From contig NC_134876.1 in NCBI RefSeq assembly GCF_041734735.1, positions 82,761,174-82,825,173 of the forward strand: a stretch of 64,000 nt of DNA. Reading direction: 5' to 3'. Of the stretch, positions 60,201-64,000 are shown in pieces. The stretch comes from Babylonia areolata. Taxonomy: Eukaryota > Mollusca > Gastropoda > Neogastropoda > Buccinidae. A program made the position numbers and the translations under genes. The notes under the pieces are model-generated. The model made no database searches. It was not told the DNA's origin and was given only the letters and a program-made list of their open reading frames with translations. How positions within the stretch are numbered: position 1 is the first letter of the stretch; each line of letters begins with the position of its first letter.

Positions 60201-62437
60201 TGTATGTCTATACACAGGAGTGCCATGAACAGTGTATGTCTATACAGGAGTGCCATGAACAGTGTATGTCTATACAGGAGTGTCATGAACAGTGTGTATG
60301 TCTATACAGGAGTGCCATATACAAGAAAAGCATGTGTGTCCATACACAGGAGTGCCATGAACGATGTGTATGTCCATACACAGGAGTGCCATGAACAGAT
60401 CCGAGTGCTGTCACAGCAGGCCGGGAACCGTGTGAAGCAGGAAGGGGGAGACAATGACCTGGTGGAGCGCATCAGGAAGTGCGGGTACTTTGCTCCCGTG
60501 CATAGTCAGCTGGACGCTTTGCTCGACCCCGCCACTTTTGTGGGCCGCGCCCCCGCTCAGGTACACCGCCACCTGGCACTTACTGTTCTCAAGAGTTGGA
60601 TGTGTTTGTAAATATTGTAATTTGTTGTTGTATTGAATTTGGTTCTATTCTTGCCTTTTGCATTTTACTGACATTTCAAATGGTTTGATACGTGTCTAAG
60701 AGGGGGTTTATTAGTGTTGTGATTTTTTCCTGGTCATCACTGAATTTAAAAGTATTTCTGCATGCATGTGTACATTGATACATTGACAGATGCAGACATT
60801 CTGCACCAGTCATAGCAGTGACTAAGACATTGTGCATGAATTAGAACAGTGATAATGAGCCATTGTGCACTAATCATGACTATGACATTGTGCACCAATC
60901 ACAACAGTGACATTGACAGACATTGTGCACTAATCGTGACTATGACATTGTGCACTAATCGTGACTATGACATTGTGCACCAATCACAACAGTGACATTG
61001 ACAGACATTGTGCACTAATCATGACAATGACATTGTGCACCAGTCACAAGTGGCAATGACAGACATTGTGCACTAATCATGACAATAACATTGTGCACTA
61101 ATCATGACTATGACATTGTGCACCAATCACAACAGTGACAATGACAGACATTGTGCATTAATCATGAAAATGACATTGTGCACCAGTCACAAGTGGCAAT
61201 GGCAGGCATTGTGCACTGATCATGACAATAACATTGTGCACTAATCATGACTATGACATTGTGCACCAATCACAACAGTGACAATGACAGACATTGTGCA
61301 TTAATCATGAAAATGACATTGTGCACTGATCATAACAACATTGTACACCAGTCATAAGTGACAGACACTGTGCACTGATCATGACAATGACTGCACCAAT
61401 CAAAAGTGACAATGACAGGCATTGTGCACTAATCATGACAATGACACTGTGCACTAATCACAAGTGACAGTGACAGATATTGTGCACAAATCATGACGAC
61501 ATTGTGCACCAATCACAAGTGACAATGACAGACATTGTGCACTGACCATGACAATGACATTGTGCTCTAATCACAATAGTAACCATGACACATTGTGCAA
61601 ATGATCATGACAATGACATTGTGCACCAATCACAATGACTGTGCAGTAATCATGACAGTGACATTGTGCACCTATCACAAGTGGCAATGACAGACATGCA
61701 CTAATCATGACATTGTGCACCAATCACAGCAGTGACAGTGACAGACATTGTGCACTAATGACAATGAGATTGTGCGTTAATCACAACAGCCACATTGACA
61801 GACATTGTGCACTAATGACAATGAGATTGTGCATTAATCACAGCCACATTGACAGACATTGTGCACTGACCATGACAATGAAATTGTGCATTAATCACAA
61901 CAGTCACAGTGACAGACATTGTGCGCTGACCATGACAATGACATTGTGCATTAATCACAACAGTGACAGACATTGTGCACTAATGACAATGAGATTGTGC
62001 GTTAATCACAACAGCCACATTGACAGACATTGTGCACTGACCATGACAATGAAATTGTGCATTAATCACAACAGTCACAGTGACATTGTGCAATGACAAT
62101 GACATTGTGCACCAATCACAGCAGTGACAGACATTGTGCACTAATCATAACAATGACATTGTGCACTAGTCACAAGTGACTGAGGTTGTGCACCAATTAT
62201 GACAGTGACATTGTGCACCAGTCACAAGTGAATGACATTGTGCATCGATCATGACAGTGACATTGTGCACCAGTCACAACAGTGACCGACACAGTGCACA
62301 CAGTGTGAGGATAACAGAGAAGTAAGGTGGGTGGAATGGTGGTGTTCCAGGTGGAGAAGTTCCTGCAGACAGAAGTTGAGCCAGCCCTGCAGCCCTACAG
62401 CCAGCACCTAGAAGGGCACTCTGTCCTCACCATCTAG
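33889..62437 (+). CDS. ADSL: Adenylosuccinate lyase (join of 13 exons)
   Basis: Thirteen exons (33889-34065, 35191-35394, 35819-35863, 36833-36912, 38090-38261, 39280-39326, 39891-39981, 52672-52741, 54379-54526, 57048-57138, 59394-59483, 60384-60560, 62351-62437) join in frame into 492 residues; human ADSL has 484. The cytosolic homotetramer releases fumarate from SAICAR (giving AICAR) and from adenylosuccinate (giving AMP). Family marks are [11 protein letters not shown] (His94), [13 protein letters not shown] (about 115-127), [14 protein letters not shown] with the catalytic His167, [16 protein letters not shown], the signature loop [10 protein letters not shown] (297-306) carrying the catalytic serine, and [19 protein letters not shown]. 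No key residue appears lost, so the protein should be active. Introns 7-12 are packed with minisatellites. Intron 7 is 12.7 kb and hosts an antisense gene. Confidence 0.96.
34465..34705 (-). mobile_element. SINE family 1, old diverged copy
   Basis: In ADSL intron 1. It keeps the marker order of the - strand copy at 21,768: TTATGTTTCCAT, ATGGATTACTGGATCTGTAC, GATCTGCATGTCTGCTGAGA, and a decayed tRNA-like head (GAAAGTCCAGTGCTCTAGTC). Confidence 0.6.
34895..35085 (-). mobile_element. SINE family 4, old reverse copy
   Basis: In ADSL intron 1. TTGGTTTATTGTCTCATCAA and GACCACCATTCAATGTCTAG are the reverse complements of the family 4 markers at 32,107. Confidence 0.6.
35191..35394 (+). CDS. ADSL: ADSL exon 2
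   Basis: 68 codons between TGTGTTCAG and GTAAGT. It carries [19 protein letters not shown] and [13 protein letters not shown], which line the active site. A short GT microsatellite forms part of the acceptor tract. Confidence 0.97.
35819..35863 (+). CDS. ADSL: ADSL exon 3
   Basis: A 15-codon micro-exon ([15 protein letters not shown]) between GATTGCAG and GTAGGC. The human equivalent is DLIILRNALDLLLPK. Confidence 0.95.
35955..36310. repeat. Degenerate repeat in ADSL intron 3
   Basis: About six loose units of roughly 60 bp built on GTTACAAGCC, GGGCTTCA and GGGACACTAGTATGGGTCA. Confidence 0.6.
36833..36912 (+). CDS. ADSL: ADSL exon 4
   Basis: 26 codons plus 2 bases between TTTACAG and GTGAGT, encoding [20 protein letters not shown] and LSYTHL. 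The TH pair includes the proposed catalytic His167. Confidence 0.94.
36993..37075 (+). mobile_element. SINE family 1 head, old fragment
   Basis: In ADSL intron 4, GAGAGGTTAAAGTTG, GACTTTCAATCTGTGGATC and TTTCAAGTCC follow the order of the family 1 tRNA-like head. Confidence 0.45.
37500..38035. repeat. Degenerate repeat in ADSL intron 4
   Basis: Repeated CACCATGATAGACTGTAAACA-like units of about 25-30 bp occur in two blocks separated by about 300 bp of other sequence. Confidence 0.65.
38090..38261 (+). CDS. ADSL: ADSL exon 5
   Basis: One base plus 57 codons after GGGTTTCAG, encoding (Q)[18 protein letters not shown] through [16 protein letters not shown] to FDGNDTK. The donor GTGTGTGTG is itself the start of a GT microsatellite, so the 5' splice site overlaps simple sequence. 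Confidence 0.96.
38262..38302. repeat. (GT)n microsatellite at the exon 5 donor
   Basis: The GT run begins at the first base of ADSL intron 5, so the donor dinucleotide is its first unit. Confidence 0.95.
39204..39237. repeat. Isolated unit of the intron 7 minisatellite
   Basis: A single TTTGTCAGTCAATAGGGAGG followed by GTGTG lies near the end of ADSL intron 5, identical to the unit amplified at 40,137-40,989. Confidence 0.9.
39280..39326 (+). CDS. ADSL: ADSL exon 6
   Basis: A 47-nt exon ([15 protein letters not shown] plus 2 bases) between GTGTGCAG and GTAAGG. Confidence 0.94.
39891..39981 (+). CDS. ADSL: ADSL exon 7
   Basis: One base plus 30 codons after [28 protein letters not shown] through [10 protein letters not shown]. 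The donor GTCTGT is weak. It opens the 12.7-kb intron 7. Confidence 0.95.
40137..40989. repeat. 25-bp minisatellite in ADSL intron 7
   Basis: About 34 head-to-tail units of TTTGTCAGTCAATAGGGAGG plus GTGTG, with minor variants (GGTAAG and GGTAGG for GGGAGG, and a few longer units). Units are so alike that recent expansion is likely. Confidence 0.97.
42458..42540. repeat. (CA)n(CT)n(CA)n microsatellite
   Basis: Compound CA and CT runs with a short CG-rich interruption in ADSL intron 7. Confidence 0.95.
43090..43372. repeat. Minisatellite of about 50 bp in ADSL intron 7
   Basis: Five to six units built on GACAATGATATAAATGAAAT, GAAAACAACATAATAATGCT and GTTA. Confidence 0.9.
43725..44110. repeat. 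Minisatellite of about 53 bp in ADSL intron 7
   Basis: About seven near-identical units containing ACTTTATGTACACATGTCTG and AGGCAAGTAAGGCTTGATGT. Degenerate units continue to about 44,640. Confidence 0.93.
44749..45012 (-). mobile_element. TTAA-flanked MITE, copy 1 (family M1)
   Basis: 264 bp bounded by TTAA. Its reverse complement aligns end to end with 56,487-56,783 and shares an exact block of more than 30 bp that includes AACAAAGCTTGACAGCTGCA. The ends (CTCTGTCACCGCC and CTCTTTTGCAACC) are imperfect inverted repeats. TTAA target choice suggests piggyBac-type mobilisation. Confidence 0.8.
45140..45193. repeat. (CT)n(CA)n microsatellite
   Basis: A CT/CG run passes into a CA run. Confidence 0.95.
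45369..45422 (-). mobile_element. SINE family 1 long-tail fragment
   Basis: The reverse complement shows GCTTAGAGCTTGG, TCTCTGACCGAGG and ATAAGTATCC, the final 50 bp of the long-tail subfamily. It lies about 80 bp after the stop codon of the antisense gene, so it may sit in its 3' UTR. Confidence 0.75.
45499..45776 (-). CDS. Antisense gene, last exon (SAM-like)
   Basis: Two bases, 91 codons and TAG after the acceptor GTTTCAG. The SAM-like stretch occupies about exon residues 21-77. The exon sits between two TTAA-flanked MITEs. Confidence 0.72.
45499..46899 (-). CDS. Antisense gene in ADSL intron 7: zinc-ribbon and SAM-like protein (two exons seen)
   Basis: Two - strand exons (46899-46663, then 45776-45499) join in frame across a GT..AG intron and end in TAG. 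The upstream exon reads [20 protein letters not shown] and then a four-cysteine zinc ribbon (CIRC, 27 residues, then CQTRGC). The last exon reads [20 protein letters not shown] and then a SAM-like helical segment ([43 protein letters not shown]), ending LCGK. SAM domains usually mediate protein-protein contacts, and the ribbon probably binds zinc. I do not recognise the protein and assign no function. The acceptor at 46,899 is in phase 1, so at least one 5' exon is missing. A candidate start lies at 50,039. Good codon structure in both exons argues against chance. Confidence 0.72.
45852..46076. mobile_element. TTAA-flanked MITE (family M2)
   Basis: 225 bp bounded by TTAA on both sides, with inverted ends CCCCTTGACTGCTG and CCCCTTAACTGCTG (13 of 14 alike). 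No coding capacity. It lies in the intron of the antisense gene. Confidence 0.75.
46663..46899 (-). CDS. Antisense gene, zinc-ribbon exon
   Basis: 237 nt between the acceptor GATGTGCAG and the donor GGAG-GTAACT. The cysteine pairs lie at exon residues 31/34 and 62/67, in [18 protein letters not shown] and [15 protein letters not shown]. Confidence 0.72.
46935..47425. repeat. Degenerate minisatellite in ADSL intron 7
   Basis: Loose units of about 45 bp built on GGCTGTGTAACATCATCTGA, CAC and GGTGACACATTGTACA. Confidence 0.85.
47765..48525. repeat. Minisatellite of about 35 bp with higher-order structure
   Basis: More than 20 units of GATGATACCTGTAGGACTGC followed by TCAGCAGAGAATACA. A variant (TTGCCTGTTGGACTGCTAAA) recurs every three to four units, giving a higher-order period near 120 bp. 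Confidence 0.93.
49632..49698. repeat. (GT)n and (GA)n microsatellites
   Basis: A short GT run and a GA run separated by about 30 bp. Confidence 0.9.
49941..50039 (-). CDS. Candidate 5' exon of the antisense gene
   Basis: On the - strand an ATG opens exactly 33 codons ([33 protein letters not shown]) up to a good donor (GGCCAG before GTGACA). The basic, serine-rich start looks like a real N terminus. It ends in phase 0, whereas the zinc-ribbon exon needs phase 1, so another exon between them (unseen) or a different acceptor is required. It could also belong to an unrelated transcript. Confidence 0.35.
50375..50445 (+). mobile_element. Short LINE-B-type 3' tail
   Basis: GCAGATGTGGTGCAACGAAT through CCACTGAAACTGAAACC and an A run match the last 65 bp of LINE-B (18,175-18,262). 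It is either a very short LINE copy or a SINE borrowing that tail. Confidence 0.6.
50999..51292. repeat. Complex (CA)n(CG)n microsatellite
   Basis: CA runs alternate with CG and ACGC stretches in two partly duplicated halves. Long frames across it are artefacts. Confidence 0.95.
52672..52741 (+). CDS. ADSL: ADSL exon 8
   Basis: 23 codons plus one base after [29 protein letters not shown] then DQI. The donor GTCAGT is weak, and a minisatellite follows at once whose unit copies this exon end. Confidence 0.95.
52742..53475. repeat. 34-bp minisatellite at the exon 8 donor
   Basis: About 20 units of TAAAAGACCAGATAGGTGGG followed by TCAGTGAACGTCTG begin at the first intron bases. The exon end AAAGATCAGATAG and donor GTCAGT correspond to the AAAGACCAGATAG and GTGGGT of the unit. 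Confidence 0.95.
53840..54372. repeat. Degenerate minisatellite abutting the exon 9 acceptor
   Basis: About ten units of 50-60 bp built on GTCATACCTGTCAGGTGTGT, GAGCACATTAAAGACAAGGA. The last partial unit (CACACCTGCCAGGAATG) runs into the acceptor TGTTCCAG of exon 9. Confidence 0.9.
54379..54526 (+). CDS. ADSL: ADSL exon 9 (signature loop)
   Basis: Two bases, 48 codons and two bases between TGTTCCAG and GTGAGC. It encodes the fumarase/lyase family signature [14 protein letters not shown] and [13 protein letters not shown], ending at ERTLDDSAN. Confidence 0.97.
54560..57010. repeat. G-rich minisatellite filling ADSL intron 9
   Basis: Units of about 48 bp (GGGTGAGCAACATGAGGGTG, TAGGGAGTAAGCATCATGAG) pass at about 55,090 into units of about 24 bp (GGGGTGAGTATCATGAGGGT plus GTAG). 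The coding strand is strongly G-rich. Degenerate units continue to the end of the intron on both sides of a MITE at 56,487-56,783. Confidence 0.95.
56487..56783 (+). mobile_element. TTAA-flanked MITE, copy 2 (family M1)
   Basis: 297 bp bounded by TTAA, with inverted ends CTCTTTGGCCACCA and CTCTTTCACCACCA (12 of 14 alike). It is homologous to 44,749-45,012 in opposite orientation and is inserted within the intron 9 minisatellite. Confidence 0.82.
57048..57138 (+). CDS. ADSL: ADSL exon 10
   Basis: One base plus 30 codons between GATTTCAG and [22 protein letters not shown] then [14 protein letters not shown]. Confidence 0.96.
57155..58940. repeat. Minisatellite in ADSL intron 10
   Basis: About 55 units of 31 bp built on GACAGCAGTCTGTATCTGGG and TTACGGTTGTT, alternating with a TATGTATCTGTGTGACAG variant in a two-unit pattern. 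The first recognisable unit starts about 20 bp after the exon 10 donor. Confidence 0.96.
59394..59483 (+). CDS. ADSL: ADSL exon 11
   Basis: 30 codons between TGTGCAG and [24 protein letters not shown] then [12 protein letters not shown]. Confidence 0.96.
59835..60383. repeat. 30-bp minisatellite containing the exon 12 acceptor
   Basis: About a dozen units of TATACAGGAGTGCCATGAAC followed by AGTGTATGTC. Each unit holds a copy of the intron 11 acceptor plus the first 15 coding bases of exon 12. A block of about 200 bp has also duplicated as a whole. The last copy is the real splice site. Confidence 0.95.
60384..60560 (+). CDS. ADSL: ADSL exon 12
   Basis: 59 codons between CATACACAG and [22 protein letters not shown], then [14 protein letters not shown] and [13 protein letters not shown]. 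Its first 15-18 bases and acceptor are the unit of the minisatellite that precedes it. Homology to human ([13 protein letters not shown]) fixes the last copy as the real exon start. Confidence 0.96.
60790..62300. repeat. Minisatellite filling ADSL intron 12
   Basis: About 40 units of 30-40 bp built on GACATTGTGCACTAATCATG and ACAATGACATTGTGCACCA, with CACAACAGTGACA variants, in a loose two-unit pattern. Confidence 0.95.
62351..62437 (+). CDS. ADSL: ADSL exon 13 (last)
   Basis: 28 codons and TAG after [28 protein letters not shown] then [10 protein letters not shown]. This C-terminal tail is the least conserved part of the family. Confidence 0.93.
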   Translation: MEKFLQTEVEPALQPYSQHLEGHSVLTI

Positions 62438-63530
62438 TCACCTTATCCCCACCCCTCTACACTCCCCTCTTTCTGAACTCTGGGCATTGCTTGTTGTGGT
62501 AACTCTGTGTAGTCTGTCTGCCGCTTTTGAAGTCAACAGTGTCAGCCATTGATTGTGAAGTCAGTACAATGACGTCAAATATCAGCAGTATCAGCCTTTG
62601 CTTGTAAAGTCAGTATATTGACATCAACCAATTTAAAATTATCCCTATGATACTAGTCTCTGTGTGAACCAAAGGCAGTGTGTTCTGTAAGTGTGGCTGG
62701 TAGCAGTGTTGATTTGTCATGTTTGTTCCCAGTTGCGGACTTGTTTCTGACAAAAGATGCCTTGCAAAAAGCTTTTAGGCTTGTTGATTGTGCATGGCTG
62801 TGTGTGTGCGTGTTGGGGGGGAAAGCTCGACTCCGCATGGCTCTCATGAATGGTCATAGTAACTGCAGTCTTAAGATGTATGGGTTTGGAGGTCTGTTTT
62901 GGTGGGGGTTTTTTGGGGGGGGTTTTCTAAGAGTTAGGATAACCGAGGTGTTATATGCAACACTTAGCTGCAGCACATTGTTCTTTGGGTCCCTTCCTTG
63001 TGGACTGGGTGATGACCACATGATACAGTAGGAGTCAGTGCTTGTACCAGACATGGTATGTTGTTCTTCGTTTCCCCCAAGGTCCAGGGCGATACTTTTT
63101 GATGCTGGTGTGGTGTTACTAATAGTGACAGATTATTTCAGCAGGTCAGAAAGCCAGAAGAAAGTCTGTTGGTCTTGTGTTGAAGAAATGCAGTGTTTTG
63201 ATATAATATTGGGATCATGTATGGTCTTGTAGTATTTGGACATGGGATATCTGTGGTTTTGCAGAAATATGTTTGGGTGTGGGTAACAGGATAAGAATGT
63301 TTTACAGGTGTGTGAAATTTATTTTCTTTATATTGTGTTGAAAAGATGAGTTATTGATTTTGGAGAAGCTTTAATATTTCCATAAATAATGTACTTTATC
63401 AGTGTTTGGAGCAACTCCTCAATGCAGTTGTTAATGTGCTACAATATTTCACATACAGGGAGAATCCATTCCCATTCCGAGTTCACTGACATGTTAATAT
63501 TAAAGTGTGTGTGCTTTTATATTCTTGTGT
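62438..63530. other. ADSL: ADSL 3' flank and probable 3' UTR
   Basis: Unique, AT-rich sequence follows the stop. No further gene is seen on either strand, and the 3' UTR end is not certain. Confidence 0.5.
63499..63504 (+). promoter_or_regulatory. ADSL: Candidate ADSL poly(A) signal
   Basis: ATTAAA, the common AATAAA variant, about 1.06 kb after the stop and followed within 30 bp by a GT-rich stretch. No AATAAA was seen between the stop and this point. Confidence 0.35.
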
Positions 63531-63960
63531 CCATGTGTTGCAGAGGACATGATGAAACCTAGTCGTTACTTTTATCAAAGCCATGGAGATTCTGGGAGTC
63601 AAGTCTGGGATGGGGGGTTTCAGTTATCTGTGTCTTATTGTCAGTTCTGTCTACCTGTTCATCGGTTCTGTTCCAGGCCTTTAGTTTTCACAAGATCGAG
63701 ACCAAACTAAATGTTCATGTCAGAGTGTGCATTTATATTTGTGTTTCCTTGTGTAATAGGGGACATCATGAAACTTTATCTGTCTCATGTCATCAGTTCT
63801 GTTATCTGTGTCATGTCATTAGTTGTTTCCATGTGTAACAGAGGAAGTGATAAAATTACAGTTATTACTCACAACCTGTGGAGATTCCAGGAGTAAAGAT
63901 TAAGGGGGGGGCATGTGGTTCAGTTATTGATGTATCTGTGTCATGTTATCAGTTGTATGT
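63530..63960. repeat. Degenerate tandem repeat at the right edge
   Basis: Three loose units of about 130 bp share GACAT(G/C)ATGAAAC, TCTGTGTCATGTCATCAGTT and GGAGATTC(T/C)(G/A)GGAGT. Confidence 0.65.
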
Positions 63961-64000
63961 AAATTCACAGGCTGATTCATACCAAGCAAATTGGCATAGA

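Overview
This window looks like nuclear DNA of a mollusc, most likely a marine gastropod. It has small exons in long introns, GT..AG splice sites, very many CA/GA/TA microsatellites, several tRNA-derived SINE families, LINE remains, TTAA-flanked DNA transposons and an unusual load of minisatellites. The gastropod assignment rests on my recollection of similar SINE and LINE sequences from molluscs, so it is an inference. I see no bacterial, phage, CRISPR, rRNA or LTR-retroelement signal.

Two complete protein genes lie on the + strand. The first (21,005-27,311, 4 coding exons, 127 aa) is a homologue of human C2orf68 (UPF0561 family, function unknown). The second (33,889-62,437, 13 coding exons, 492 aa) is adenylosuccinate lyase, ADSL, which acts twice in purine synthesis. 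All 13 exons join in frame, and the catalytic histidines and the flexible signature loop are present. ADSL intron 7 (12.7 kb) holds an antisense gene whose last two coding exons (46,899-45,499) encode a four-cysteine zinc ribbon and a SAM-like domain; its 5' end is uncertain. At the left, a - strand exon (5,916-5,628) with a strong start context and a good splice donor looks like the first coding exon of an unrecognised gene running off the window.

Layout: 1-5.6 kb holds microsatellites and SINEs. 5.6-5.9 kb holds the - strand first exon. 6-14.3 kb is gene-poor, with SINEs and microsatellites. 14.3-20.4 kb is a - strand LINE (endonuclease, reverse transcriptase, C-terminal zinc finger) split by a + strand 3' fragment of a second, RNase H-bearing LINE. 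21-27.3 kb is the C2orf68 homologue, with a piggyBac-like element and long direct repeats in intron 2. 27.3-33.9 kb is intergenic, with a minisatellite and SINEs. 33.9-62.4 kb is ADSL, and 62.4-64 kb is its 3' flank.

The most striking pattern is in ADSL. Each of introns 7 to 12 carries its own minisatellite. In two cases the repeat unit contains the exon-intron junction itself: the exon 8 donor and the exon 12 acceptor with the first coding bases of exon 12. In intron 9 the unit carries a consensus donor repeated dozens of times. The true splice sites therefore sit at the edge of arrays of near-identical decoys.
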